Part shown: positions 28,231 to 38,047 of the stretch, piece by piece
Layout: every line of letters begins with the position of its first letter
How positions within the stretch are numbered: the first letter of the stretch is position 1
Assembly (NCBI GenBank): GCA_023444445.1
Contig: JAEXMK010000082.1
Span: 1-57,651, forward strand
Direction of reading: 5' to 3'
DNA: 57,651 nucleotides
From: Pseudomonadota bacterium
GTDB lineage: Bacteria > Pseudomonadota > Alphaproteobacteria > Rhizobiales > Rhizobiaceae
Program-made: the position numbers and the translations under genes
Notes under the pieces: generated by a model
The model's database searches: none
Told to the model about the DNA's origin: nothing
Seen by the model: only the letters and a program-made list of their open reading frames with translations

Positions 28231-28419
28231 ATGGACGACAGGATGAGCAGTGTCGATCCGAAGCTGCTGGAGCTTTTGGTCTGCCCCTTGACGAAGGGCC
28301 GTCTTTCTTATGACCGAACCCATAACGAGCTCATTTCCGAAAGCGCAAAGCTTGCCTATCCGATCCGTGACGGCGTGCCGATCATGCTGATTTCGGAAGC
28401 GCGCAAAATAGAAGACTAA
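28231..28419 (+). CDS. Trm112-like/YcaR family protein
   Basis: This small 62-residue protein has the UPF0434/Trm112 core [20 protein letters not shown], then [12 protein letters not shown]. The zinc cysteines of Trm112 are reduced to one here, as in many bacterial YcaR proteins. The role is unknown; bacterial relatives may support methyltransferases. It begins ten bases after the LonN stop, so it is probably co-transcribed. Confidence 0.9.
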   Translation: MDDRMSSVDPKLLELLVCPLTKGRLSYDRTHNELISESAKLAYPIRDGVPIMLISEARKIED

Positions 28420-28538
28420 CCTCCCCTTCCTCCGTCTTCCACAAATTGCCATGTCGCGAATTGACGAAGATGCGTTGACAACCATGCGTGGATTTGACCA
28501 GAGTTCCGCCCGGCATGTCTGTTGCGGGGAGAATATTG

Positions 28539-31500
28539 ATGTCGTTGCGCGCTCTTGTCCGGGTCTCGTTGGTTGCGGTCTCTACCGCCTTTATTTTTCT
28601 TCCAGCCACGGCAGCAGAACCTTCGCGGAAGGTGGTAACCACCCAGAACGGCGATTATTTCGGCTTTGATCTTCGAACGGAGCAGAATGTCTCGCTGGAG
28701 CAGTGCGGCGAAATTTGTGTGGGCGACGCAGCCTGCAAGGCCTTCACCTACAATCCCAAGGTGAAATGGTGCTTCCTCAAATCCGATTTCAATCAGCTGA
28801 ACGCCTTCCCGGGCGCTGTCGCGGGCAAGATCGTGAACGTGGCGACAGAGGCCGATATAGGCGCGCCACAGCGCCTGTCCTTCGTCACTGACAGCCTGCA
28901 GCAGGAAGCACGCCGGCTGAAATCCGGTCTTGTGGCAACTGACGGTGAGGCCGGGCAGGGAGTCGAAGCGCTGGTCGAAACGGCCCGGCAGCAGGTGGCT
29001 TCGGGGAATATTCCCGATGCGGTCACGACCTATAAACAGGCTCTAGCCATCACGCCTGATGACGGTGCGCTCTGGGCGGAATTGTCGGAAAAGGCAGCGC
29101 AGGTCACGGATAATTATTCGATCGCCGGGCAGGCGGCGTCCGCCGCCATCAACGCCTATCAGCTGAGCCGCACGGTCAGCGCCCGCACAGAGGCTCTGAA
29201 CCGGTTGGCAAAGGCTTTTGAGCGAACCCAGAATTATCGCGCAGCCCTCAATTCCTATAAGGAGAGCCTTGCGCTCACCGACAATGCACAGACAAAGGCG
29301 GCCTATGCGGATCTGCGCACGCGTCAGGGTTTCCGTGTCATCAACAACACGGTGGATACGGATAGTGTCAGTCCGCGCGCCTGCGTGCAGTTTTCCGAAC
29401 CGCTGGTAAAGAACGGCGTCGATTATTCTTCCTTCATCACGCTGGACGGGGCAGCCCCCAAGGCCATCGAAGCGAAGGGCAGCGAGATCTGCGTGGAGGG
29501 CCTGAGCCACGGCCAGCGCTACAAGATCGCATTTCGCGCCGGCCTGCCGTCCTCGGTGGACGAGGCTCTGGAAAAGCAGGTCAATCTTGATATTTACGTG
29601 CGTGACCGCGCCGCCAGCGTGCGTTTTACGGGCGAAAATTTCGTGCTGCCGGGTACGGCGCGCCGCGGCATTCCGATCGTCTCCGTTAATGCCGACAAGG
29701 CTGATCTGAAGCTCTATCGTGTCGGTGATCGCAACATCACCTCGCTTCTTTCCAATTCGCAGTTTCTGACGCAGATGGACGGTTACAACGCCGACCGTAT
29801 CGAAAACGAAATCGGCGAACTCGTCTGGCAGGGCGCGATCGATATCCAGCCCGACCTCAACAAGGATGTGGTGACGAGCTTCCCGGTGGATGAGGCTCTG
29901 CCGGAACGCGAACCCGGCATTTATGTGCTGACCGCCGTGCCTCCCGGCACGGCGCCGGAGACATGGGATTCCCGCGCAACGCAATGGTTCCTGGTGTCCG
30001 ATACCGGCATCACCACCTATGCCGGAACCGACGGTTTGAATGTGTTCGTCCGAGCCCTTGGCAGCGCCAAGCCGCTTGCGGGCGTGGATCTGCAGCTGCT
30101 TGCCAAGAATAACGAAGTGCTCGGCACGGCAAAGACCGATGCGGACGGCCGTGCGGTGTTTTCGGCCGGCCTGATGCGCGGCAGTGCGGCGCAGGCGCCC
30201 GCTATCCTGACGGCACGGAATGGTGACAAGGATTACGTCTTTCTGGACATGACACGCGCCGGCTTCGATCTCTCGGATCGCGGCGTGACGGGACGTGCGG
30301 CTCCCGGCGCGATCGATGTGTTCAGCTGGACCGAGCGCGGTATCTACCGCGCCGGCGAGACCGTGCATGCGGCAGCGCTGGCCCGCGATGTCGACGGCAA
30401 GGCAATCGAGGATTTGCCGCTCACCTTCATCTTCTCACGCCCTGACGGTGTCGAGGATCGACGTTTCGTCAGCGACGGCAAGGCACTGGGCGGCCATGCG
30501 GTTGATCTGCCATTGCAGTCGAATGCCATGCGTGGCACCTGGACATTGCGCATCCATACCGACCCAAAGACGGCTGCGATCAGCGAAAAGAGCTTCCTCG
30601 TCGATGATTTCGTGCCTGATCGCACCGAATTCGACCTCTCGAGCAAGGCGAAGCAGATTGATCCGGGTGCGGAAACGGCAATCGATGTGGATGGCCGTTA
30701 TCTCTACGGCGCCCCGGCCGCCGGCCTGACGCTGGAAGGCGAGATCGCCATCAAGCCGACACGCACCAGCGCCGATTTCGAAGGTTACTTCTTCGGTCTG
30801 GCCGATGAGGAGAGCGAAGAAGAAAACCGCACGACGCTTGCCGATCTGCCGGTGCTGGATGAAGAGGGCAAGGCGAGCTTTAACGTCGATCTGACCGATC
30901 TACCCTCCACCACGCAGCTTCTTTCCGCCAATATTACCGTGCGCATGCAGGAGGCGGGCGGACGTGCCGTGGAGCGCTCGCTGACGCTACCCGTCAAGGC
31001 TGAAGCGCCTCTCATCGGTATCAAGCCGCAATTTTCCGGCGATCTCGCCCAGAATTCCGTCGGTCGTTTCCATATCATCGGCGTCAGCGCCGATGGTGCG
31101 AAACAGGCGATGAACGGCCTCAACTGGAAGCTCATCAAGGTCGAGCGGAACTATCAATGGTATCGTCAGGGCAATTCCTGGCGTTACGAGCCGGTGGAAT
31201 ACACCAAGCAGCAGGAAGCGGGTACGCTTTCGGTCGATGCCAACGGCGGCGAGATTTCCGTGCCCGTCACCTGGGGCCGCTACCGGCTGGAAGTGGAAGG
31301 CGCAGGCAATGGCGCACCGGTTTCGAGCGTCGAATTCGATGCAGGTTTCTATGTCGAGGCAAGCTCGACAGAAACGCCGGATGGACTGGAAATCGCACTG
31401 GATAAGCAGAGCTACAAGATCGGCGATACGGCCAAACTAAAGGTTTCCTCGCGTTTTGCCGGCGAGTTGATGATCACGTCCGGTTCCGAGAAGCTGATTT

Positions 31501-33995
31501 CCGTTCAGAACGCCGAGATTGGTGAGAATGGTGGCGAGATCGATATTCCGGTCACCGAGGAATGGGGGGCGGGCGCTTATGTGACGGCGACGCTGTTCCG
31601 GCCCGGCGATGCGCAGGAAAGCCGTATGCCGATGCGCGCCATCGGCATCAAGTGGCTTGCCGTCGATCCGGCCGAGCGCAAGCTTGCCGTCACGCTCGGC
31701 GCGCCGCAGAAGACGCTGCCGCGTCAGCCGCTTGAAATTCCGATCACCGTTGCCGGTGCGGGCGTAGGCGAGAAAGCTTATGCCATCGTTGCGGCCGTCG
31801 ATGTCGGCATCCTGAACCTCACCCGCTATGAGCCGCCGAAGCCGGATGAATGGTATTTCGGCCAGCGCCGGCTAGGGCTGGAAATCCGTGACCTTTATGG
31901 CCGCCTGATTGACGGCTCGCTTGGCGCCACCGGCCGGCTGCGTACCGGTGGTGACGGCGCAGGGGCAGCCCTTCAGGGCAGCCCGCCCACCGAAAAGCTG
32001 GTGGCCTTCTTTGCCGGTCCGGTCGAACTTGACGCTAACGGCAAGGCGACTGTCAGTTTCGATATTCCGCAGTTCAACGGCACCGCCCGCATCATGGCTG
32101 TGGCCTGGACGAAGACGGGTGTTGGCCATGCGGTTTCCGATGCCATCATTCGCGATCCCGTCGTGGTGACGGCCAGCGCGCCGAAATTCCTTGCCCCCGG
32201 CGATGTCTCGCAATTGCGGCTCGATATCGCCAATACCGATGGCGAGGCCGGTGATTATCGGTTGGATGTGACGAGCAATACGGCCTTGACGGTTGATCAG
32301 GGTGAGATGTCGCAGACCTTGGCGCTTCAAAAAGGCGGTAAGTCGTCGCTGACCGTTCCGCTGACGGGCGAGCAGCCCGGCAACGGTGCGATCACCATAA
32401 AGGTTTCCAATGCATCAGGCGTTTCGCTGGAGCAGGTGCTGAATGTTCCGGTTCGCCCGGCCGTTCTACCGGTGACCACACGGCGCGAAATCAAGATCGC
32501 GCCGAACAGCAGCCTGACGATCAACGGTGATCTTCTGGCCGACAGCATGCTGATCGGTTCTTCCGTCGCCATCAACGTCACGCGCTCACCCGCCTTCGAT
32601 ATTCCCGCGCTGGTGATGATGCTGGACAAATATCCTTATGGCTGCGCCGAGCAGACGACTAGCCGCGCTTTGCCGCTGCTCTATGTCTCGGAACTGACCA
32701 AGGACAGCGGCATGGCTGAGGATCCCGACACCCGCAAGCGGGTGCAGGAGGCGATTTACCGCGTGCTGTCCTTCCAGTCGAGTTCCGGCAGCTTCGGCCT
32801 CTGGTCGCCGGGGTACGGCGATCTGTGGCTTGATGCCTATATCAGCGACTTCCTGACGCGGGCGCGTGAGCAGAGTTACGATGTTCCCGAAGCGGCCATG
32901 GTGCAGGCGCTGAACAACCTGCAGAACGGTCTTTCCTATGACAGCAATGTCAAGGATCGCGGCAACGAGATCGCCTATTCGCTTTACGTGCTGGCGCGCA
33001 ACCGCAAGGCGGCGATCAACGATCTGCGTTATTACGCCGATACGGCGCTTGCCGATTTCCCGACGCCGCTTGCCAAGGCGCAGGTTGCCGCTGCCCTTTC
33101 GCTTTATGGCGACCAGACCCGTTCGAAGAGTGTGTTCGGCGCTTCGCTCGATATGGCAAGCCGTGCAACCAATGTCAGCTTCGCCCGCGCCGATTATGGT
33201 TCGGCCTTGCGTGATGGTGCGGCAACGCTTGCGCTTGCGGCCGAAAGCCGTCCGGTTCCGGCCGTCGTGCCGCAGCTTGCCGGTGCGGTGGCGAAGGAAT
33301 GGGAAAAGAAGCCCTATACCAGCACCCAGGAACAGGCATGGATGCTGTTGGCCGCCCGCGCCGTCAAAGGCGAGGACAAGGATATACGTCTCGACGTGAA
33401 CGGCGATCTGCAGACCGGCGGTTTCGGTAAGCGGATGAGCGGCGATGAATTGCTGGCGGCTCCCCTGAAGATCGCCAATGCCTCGGCCGATCCGATCACG
33501 GCTGTTGTCACCACCGTGGCGCCCCCGGCGCAGCCGCTTGCCGCGGGAGGCGAGGGCTTCACCATCACCCGCACCTATTATTCCATGGATGGCGAGGAGG
33601 TGAATCCGAGCGAGGTCACGCAAAACGAGCGTTATGTGGTGGTACTGAACGTGGTGCCGCAAAATAACTGGCAGTCGCGTATTCTGGTGACCGATCTTTT
33701 GCCCTCCGGTTTCGAAATCGACAATCCGAGCCTCGTCAATTCGGCAGCGCTTTCGAATTTCGACTGGTTGCCGGAAACGGAAGCGGCACATACCGAATTC
33801 CGCTACGACCGCTTCGTCGCGGCCTTTGATCGCTCGGCAGGCGACAGTTCGGAAATTGCTCTCGCTTATGTGGTCCGGGCCGTCACCCCCGGCACCTATG
33901 ACCATCCGGCAGCCTCGGTTGAGGATATGTACCGGCCGCAATTTGCCGCCCGCACGGCAACCGGCCGCATGGAGGTGCGCTCGGCAACCCCATGA
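28539..33995 (+). CDS. Bacterial alpha-2-macroglobulin with PAN domain and thioester
   Basis: This giant 1818-residue periplasmic protein begins with a signal peptide of about 25 residues (cleaved after ATAA; no lipobox). A PAN/Apple-like domain with paired cysteines follows at about 30-85, then helical TPR-like repeats near 140-250, and then the MG-type beta domains and alpha/alpha thioester domain. The thioester motif CAEQ is present, with Cys near 1369 (YGCAEQTTSR), so the protein can covalently trap proteases. ATG 28539 is chosen because GGGGAG lies six bases before it and the signal peptide starts there. The stop overlaps pbpC by four bases. The pairing matches E. coli yfhM-pbpC and suggests defence of a murein repair site after envelope breach. 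Confidence 0.93.
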   Translation: MSLRALVRVSLVAVSTAFIFLPATAAEPSRKVVTTQNGDYFGFDLRTEQNVSLEQCGEICVGDAACKAFTYNPKVKWCFLKSDFNQLNAFPGAVAGKIVNVATEADIGAPQRLSFVTDSLQQEARRLKSGLVATDGEAGQGVEALVETARQQVASGNIPDAVTTYKQALAITPDDGALWAELSEKAAQVTDNYSIAGQAASAAINAYQLSRTVSARTEALNRLAKAFERTQNYRAALNSYKESLALTDNAQTKAAYADLRTRQGFRVINNTVDTDSVSPRACVQFSEPLVKNGVDYSSFITLDGAAPKAIEAKGSEICVEGLSHGQRYKIAFRAGLPSSVDEALEKQVNLDIYVRDRAASVRFTGENFVLPGTARRGIPIVSVNADKADLKLYRVGDRNITSLLSNSQFLTQMDGYNADRIENEIGELVWQGAIDIQPDLNKDVVTSFPVDEALPEREPGIYVLTAVPPGTAPETWDSRATQWFLVSDTGITTYAGTDGLNVFVRALGSAKPLAGVDLQLLAKNNEVLGTAKTDADGRAVFSAGLMRGSAAQAPAILTARNGDKDYVFLDMTRAGFDLSDRGVTGRAAPGAIDVFSWTERGIYRAGETVHAAALARDVDGKAIEDLPLTFIFSRPDGVEDRRFVSDGKALGGHAVDLPLQSNAMRGTWTLRIHTDPKTAAISEKSFLVDDFVPDRTEFDLSSKAKQIDPGAETAIDVDGRYLYGAPAAGLTLEGEIAIKPTRTSADFEGYFFGLADEESEEENRTTLADLPVLDEEGKASFNVDLTDLPSTTQLLSANITVRMQEAGGRAVERSLTLPVKAEAPLIGIKPQFSGDLAQNSVGRFHIIGVSADGAKQAMNGLNWKLIKVERNYQWYRQGNSWRYEPVEYTKQQEAGTLSVDANGGEISVPVTWGRYRLEVEGAGNGAPVSSVEFDAGFYVEASSTETPDGLEIALDKQSYKIGDTAKLKVSSRFAGELMITSGSEKLISVQNAEIGENGGEIDIPVTEEWGAGAYVTATLFRPGDAQESRMPMRAIGIKWLAVDPAERKLAVTLGAPQKTLPRQPLEIPITVAGAGVGEKAYAIVAAVDVGILNLTRYEPPKPDEWYFGQRRLGLEIRDLYGRLIDGSLGATGRLRTGGDGAGAALQGSPPTEKLVAFFAGPVELDANGKATVSFDIPQFNGTARIMAVAWTKTGVGHAVSDAIIRDPVVVTASAPKFLAPGDVSQLRLDIANTDGEAGDYRLDVTSNTALTVDQGEMSQTLALQKGGKSSLTVPLTGEQPGNGAITIKVSNASGVSLEQVLNVPVRPAVLPVTTRREIKIAPNSSLTINGDLLADSMLIGSSVAINVTRSPAFDIPALVMMLDKYPYGCAEQTTSRALPLLYVSELTKDSGMAEDPDTRKRVQEAIYRVLSFQSSSGSFGLWSPGYGDLWLDAYISDFLTRAREQSYDVPEAAMVQALNNLQNGLSYDSNVKDRGNEIAYSLYVLARNRKAAINDLRYYADTALADFPTPLAKAQVAAALSLYGDQTRSKSVFGASLDMASRATNVSFARADYGSALRDGAATLALAAESRPVPAVVPQLAGAVAKEWEKKPYTSTQEQAWMLLAARAVKGEDKDIRLDVNGDLQTGGFGKRMSGDELLAAPLKIANASADPITAVVTTVAPPAQPLAAGGEGFTITRTYYSMDGEEVNPSEVTQNERYVVVLNVVPQNNWQSRILVTDLLPSGFEIDNPSLVNSAALSNFDWLPETEAAHTEFRYDRFVAAFDRSAGDSSEIALAYVVRAVTPGTYDHPAASVEDMYRPQFAARTATGRMEVRSATP

Positions 33996-36070
33996 GGCGG
34001 AAAAAGGCTGTTATCGTCGGCATCGTTACGGCCGCGCTGCTTATCGGCGGCGCGGCCCTCGGTCTTGACGCGCTCGACAAGGCCTATCCGCCACCGCTGG
34101 AGGCTGCACAGCAGCGATCCTTCGAGGTGCTGGACCGCGACGGTAAGCTGTTGCGCGCCTTTGCGACACCGGATGGCCGCTGGAGGCTAAAGACCGAGGC
34201 CGCCGAGGTCGATCCGCAATTCCTGCGCATGCTGGTCGCCTATGAAGACCAGCGCTTTTACGATCATCACGGCGTCGATCCCTGGGCATTGCTACGCTCC
34301 GCCTGGCAACTGGCCAGCAACGGGCGGATCGTCTCCGGCGCCTCGACGCTGTCCATGCAGGTGGCAAGGCTGATCGAGCCGCGCGCCGACCGATCTTTTT
34401 CGGCGAAGTTCCTGCAGGCGGCGCGCGCGCTTCAGATCGAGAGGCGGCTCGACAAGGCCGAGATTCTTGATCTTTATCTGAATATTGCCCCCTATGGCGG
34501 TAATCTTGAGGGTATCAGAGCCGCAAGCCTCGCCTGGTTTGGCAAGGAGCCGGGCCGGCTGGACACCGCCGAAGCGGCTCTTCTGGTAGCGCTGCCGCAA
34601 TTGCCGGAAAAACGCCGCCCGGACCGTTTTCCGGACGCGGCAAAACAGGCGCGCGAACGGGTGCTTCAACGGCTTGCCGTGGAGCGCGTGGTGGGGGAAG
34701 GAGAGGCGGAGCGGGCCGCATCGGCGGCTGTGCCGGTCAACCGGCGGGACTTACCGTCCTTTGCGCCGCATATGGCGGTTGCCGCCCGCGCGAAGTTTCA
34801 AAATGCTCCTGAGGCGCGTTCGACGCTGAGATTGCCGATCCAGCGGGAACTGGAGGGCGTTGCCCGCCATGCGGCTGAAAAGCTGGGCGACAAGGTCTCC
34901 GTCGCCATCGTTATGGCCGATGCGCAGACCGGGGATATTCTCGCGGAGGTCGGCTCGGCGGACTATCTCGATACGGCACGGCGTGGCTTCGTGGAGATGA
35001 GCCGGGCCGTGCGCTCGCCGGGCTCCACCCTCAAGCCGTTCATTTACGGCCTTGCGTTTGAAGACGGTCTTGTCGGGCAGGAAACCATCATTGAGGATCG
35101 CCCGGTCGATTTCTCCGGTTACCGGCCGCGCAATTTCGACATGCATTACCAGGGCGATGTCAGCATCCGCCAGGCGCTGCAACTGTCGCTCAACGTGCCA
35201 GCGGTCAAACTGCTTGATGCCGTCAGCCCCTCCGCACTGATGGTGCGGTTCCGGCGGGCGGGCGTCAAACTGGTGCTTCCGGCCAATGAAGCGCCGGGCC
35301 TTGCCATAGCGCTCGGCGGCGCCGGCATTTCCCTCGTCGATCTGGTGCAGCTTTACGCGGGGCTTGCCGGCAGCGGCGATCCCGTGCGGCTGGGTGATGG
35401 TGTTCGCGCCATTCCTGAGCGAGTGGAGGGTGACCGGCTGTTTTCCGATGCCGCGATCTGGAATGTCACCGATATACTCTCCGGTGTCCTTCCGCCGCTT
35501 GGCATGAAACAGCGTGGCATCGCCTACAAGACCGGCACCAGCTATGGTTATCGCGACGCATGGTCGGTCGGCTATGATGGGCGGCATGTGGTTGGCGTCT
35601 GGGTCGGCCGCGCCGATAATGGTGCGGTGCCGGGCATTGCCGGTTACGCGACGGCAGCTCCCATCCTGTTCGAGGCTTTCGCGAAATCCGGCGTTGCGGT
35701 GACGCCGATGCCCGCCGCGCCCTCCGGCATTGCGCGCGTCGCCGTAAGCGACCTTCCCGCCAACCAGCGGCGCTTTACCACGACTGCAAACGGCTTGCTT
35801 TCGGCCTCCAGGCGCGAAAGCGCGCCGCGCATCGTCTATCCGCCGGAAGGCGCGCGGGTGGAACTCTCCAGCCAATCAGGCATTTCGCCGCTGGTGCTGA
35901 AGCTGCAGGGCGGGCGCGCGCCCTTCCGCTGGCTCGCCAACGGCCTGCCTTTGCCGGATGCTTCTCATCGCCGCAACAGCGAATGGCGACCGGAGGGGCA
36001 GGGGTTCTCGACGCTAACAGTCATAGATGCCGATGGCCGCGCCTCGAGTGTGCGGGTTTTTGTCGAGTAA
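33992..36070 (+). CDS. pbpC: Penicillin-binding protein 1C
   Basis: This 692-residue bifunctional murein synthase has a membrane anchor at residues 5-25. The glycosyltransferase domain shows EDQRFYDHHGVDPWALLRS and ASTLSMQVARL, and is followed by a transpeptidase domain. In the latter, Ser345 of STLK is the acylated serine, SLN is the second motif and KTGTSYGYRDAW the third. The last 90 residues fit the BiPBP_C domain found in PBP1C. It shares four bases with the alpha-2-macroglobulin gene, so the two are coupled. Confidence 0.95.
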   Translation: MRRKKAVIVGIVTAALLIGGAALGLDALDKAYPPPLEAAQQRSFEVLDRDGKLLRAFATPDGRWRLKTEAAEVDPQFLRMLVAYEDQRFYDHHGVDPWALLRSAWQLASNGRIVSGASTLSMQVARLIEPRADRSFSAKFLQAARALQIERRLDKAEILDLYLNIAPYGGNLEGIRAASLAWFGKEPGRLDTAEAALLVALPQLPEKRRPDRFPDAAKQARERVLQRLAVERVVGEGEAERAASAAVPVNRRDLPSFAPHMAVAARAKFQNAPEARSTLRLPIQRELEGVARHAAEKLGDKVSVAIVMADAQTGDILAEVGSADYLDTARRGFVEMSRAVRSPGSTLKPFIYGLAFEDGLVGQETIIEDRPVDFSGYRPRNFDMHYQGDVSIRQALQLSLNVPAVKLLDAVSPSALMVRFRRAGVKLVLPANEAPGLAIALGGAGISLVDLVQLYAGLAGSGDPVRLGDGVRAIPERVEGDRLFSDAAIWNVTDILSGVLPPLGMKQRGIAYKTGTSYGYRDAWSVGYDGRHVVGVWVGRADNGAVPGIAGYATAAPILFEAFAKSGVAVTPMPAAPSGIARVAVSDLPANQRRFTTTANGLLSASRRESAPRIVYPPEGARVELSSQSGISPLVLKLQGGRAPFRWLANGLPLPDASHRRNSEWRPEGQGFSTLTVIDADGRASSVRVFVE

Positions 36071-36134
36071 GTTCATAAGTTGGAACGTTAAATCGTGCTT
36101 CACCCGTCCAAGCGGCGAAGACAGCCTGCCGGGA

Positions 36135-37106
36135 TCAGGAGGTTACAACGATGATCGGACCAACCTTATATGTCTGGATGTTGAGCGCGGTGCGCAGGAA
36201 GTTCAGCGCGGCCTCCGTATCGGTTACGAAGAGCGTGCCGCTGACGACACGGCGTGCCGTCGCTTCATTTCCTATGACAATGCGCCCATGAAAATGCCGT
36301 TGTATTTCCTCGACCACATAGGAGAGGGGCACATTGTCCACGGTGAGCTGGCCCCGGCGCCAGGCAAGCGCCGTACTGACATCCGTTTTCCGGATCGTGC
36401 TTTTGCCTGTCTCGTTCAAGTGAAGCACTTCCTCGCCTTCGCCGACTTTCACCGGAACAATTCCCTGCTCCTTGAAATCGACGCGCACGGAATGTTCGGT
36501 GACGGCAATGCGGGTGTCGGTGGCGCTTTGGCGAACATCGAAGGCCGTGCCGAGAGCCGTAACCAGCGTATCGTCGGTGCTGACGGAGAAAGGTCGTTTC
36601 GCATCCGGGCTGACCTGAAAAAAGGCCTGCCCTCGCAGGAGCCGAACGGTCCGTCGCTCGCTGGTGAAATCGAGCGCAATTGCAGATGACGCGTTTAATT
36701 GTACCCGGGAACCATCTTCCAGTGTCACTTCAGGCATCTCATCGGGGCCAGACATGATATCCGCACTCAGGCGCATGGGGCCATCCAGAGCAATGAACAA
36801 TGTTCCGGCCGCGATGATCGCGACGACCGAGGAGATGATCGTGTTGCGGGTGCGCGATGAGGATGCGGCCGGCGCTTCACGCAGCCCGGCGTCAGAGCGT
36901 ATCGCCGTTCTCGCTTCACCGAGAATGCGTTTCGCCGCCGTGTAGGCCCGACAGTTTTCCGGATCCATCTCCATCCAGCGACGAAATTCCGCCACTTCGG
37001 TTTCAGGCTGGTTCGGATCGCGGTTGCGAAACACCCAGTCGGCTGCCTCTCTGTTTCGTTTGCGCTGATCACGCGTCAGGCGTCTACGTTGCACGGAACG
37101 CTCCAA
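36135..37106 (-). CDS. FecR-family anti-sigma/transmembrane regulator
   Basis: This 323-residue protein has a cytoplasmic DUF4880 N-terminus (WVFRNRDPNQPETEVAEFRRWMEMDPENCRAY region). A single membrane helix follows at about 91-110 (ISSVVAIIAAGTLFIALDG), then the periplasmic FecR domain and a STN-like C-terminal end. It should pass the signal from the TonB-dependent transducer at 41835 to the sigma factor encoded 47 bases upstream. Sigma and FecR genes lie downstream of the transport genes on the same strand, separated by 351 bases. Confidence 0.92.
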   Translation of the reverse strand: MERSVQRRRLTRDQRKRNREAADWVFRNRDPNQPETEVAEFRRWMEMDPENCRAYTAAKRILGEARTAIRSDAGLREAPAASSSRTRNTIISSVVAIIAAGTLFIALDGPMRLSADIMSGPDEMPEVTLEDGSRVQLNASSAIALDFTSERRTVRLLRGQAFFQVSPDAKRPFSVSTDDTLVTALGTAFDVRQSATDTRIAVTEHSVRVDFKEQGIVPVKVGEGEEVLHLNETGKSTIRKTDVSTALAWRRGQLTVDNVPLSYVVEEIQRHFHGRIVIGNEATARRVVSGTLFVTDTEAALNFLRTALNIQTYKVGPIIVVTS

Positions 37107-37153
37107 TTATGCTCTTCCATGTGTAGACGAATGAGCTGTGTTGATTGGGATGT

Positions 37154-37696
37154 TTACTCCATTTCAAACAGCCGGTCGAGGCAATGGCTGAGCGCGCGCC
37201 GGAGATGCCGGTCGACCATATTGCGCGAAATTTTCAGTTTTGAGGCGATCTGGTCCGGGGAGAGGTGATGCAGCCTGTGCAGGACGAAGGCCGTACGCCG
37301 TTTTTCGGGCAGTTCGGCAATGGCCTGTTTCAGAACCGCCAGCCGCGCTTCGATGGCTAGCCCCTGATCGGGCGCGCTTTCTGTCGTGACCACGGTTCTG
37401 GCATCTTCATCCGAGCCGGAAAAGAGCCTGGATTCGAACTGCTCCCGTCTGATCCGGTCGATCCGCATATTCGAAGCGGCGCGGCACAGGAACGCCTTTA
37501 TGGATCGCTTGCCGGACAGCGCATCCGGCTGCAAGGCGAGCTTGACATAGAGGTCGTGCACGATTTCCCGCGCGGCACCGTCCGAGCGGCTGCGTCCCCC
37601 CACGGCCTTGATGATATCGCCGTAATGCTCGACGATCGCCCTGTTCAACAGGTCGGTTCCGTCATTTTCATTGAGGCTGGCCGTCGACGTCCGCAT
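37154..37696 (-). CDS. FecI-like ECF sigma factor
   Basis: This 180-residue sigma-70 family member has only regions 2 and 4. Region 2 includes FLCRAASNMRIDRIRREQ, and region 4 includes LSPDQIASKLKISRNMVDRHLRRAL, whose recognition helix suits FecI-type promoters. The start is ATG 37696, preceded by GAGG; an upstream TTG at 37717 is less likely. Together with the FecR protein and the STN-bearing receptor it makes a complete cell-surface signalling system that should switch on the transporter genes when the cognate siderophore binds. Confidence 0.93.
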   Translation of the reverse strand: MRTSTASLNENDGTDLLNRAIVEHYGDIIKAVGGRSRSDGAAREIVHDLYVKLALQPDALSGKRSIKAFLCRAASNMRIDRIRREQFESRLFSGSDEDARTVVTTESAPDQGLAIEARLAVLKQAIAELPEKRRTAFVLHRLHHLSPDQIASKLKISRNMVDRHLRRALSHCLDRLFEME

Positions 37697-38047
37697 TGCT
37701 TTCCTCAACCTCCGCAAGCTGCAAGGTGCGACAACTGAAGGCGGACACAGAGCACAAACCGGGTGCTCTCCTTAGGGTCTGTCCGAACCTCGTCATCATC
37801 CGGCATCGAAGTTTTGGACCTTCATTGCCGGTTTGGAATTTCTAGTCACGGGTAAAAAGTGATGCAAGTGCAATGATTTAAGGTCAGAGCCGTAAAAAAC
37901 TCTGTTGACGCTTAAAAGAGGATAATTTTTATCATATTTATGTCTGGATTCATTGCATCTTTTCGCTTGCGGGCGAATGGGCGCAAAGGCGGGAGGCAAA
38001 AGCCTCTTTCACGAAGAACCCAAAGAATGTTGCGTAGCGGCCACAGG
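37697..38047. other. Upstream region of the sigma factor gene
   Basis: 351 bases between the ABC ATPase stop and the sigma start, AT-rich in the middle. It should hold the sigma-factor promoter on the minus strand. A Fur-box-like palindrome lies at 37921-37933. No gene or terminator with a T-run was seen. Confidence 0.5.
37921..37933. promoter_or_regulatory. Fur-box-like palindrome upstream of the sigma gene
   Basis: GATAA (37921-37925) and TTATC (37929-37933) around TTT form a perfect palindrome similar to a Fur-box half pair. It lies about 225 bases before the sigma start codon. In rhizobia iron control is mainly by RirA and Irr, so which regulator would bind is uncertain. Confidence 0.35.

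Noticed and set aside
29043..30368. Long minus-strand open frame opposite the alpha-2-macroglobulin gene
   Set aside because: Antisense shadow. The opposite strand has clear domain structure and codon use.
32586..33941. 450-codon minus-strand open frame near the end of the alpha-2-macroglobulin gene
   Set aside because: Antisense shadow, rich in Arg/His/Gly as expected from reversed codons.
34751..35875. 374-codon minus-strand open frame opposite pbpC
   Set aside because: Antisense shadow. The plus strand holds the PBP motifs.
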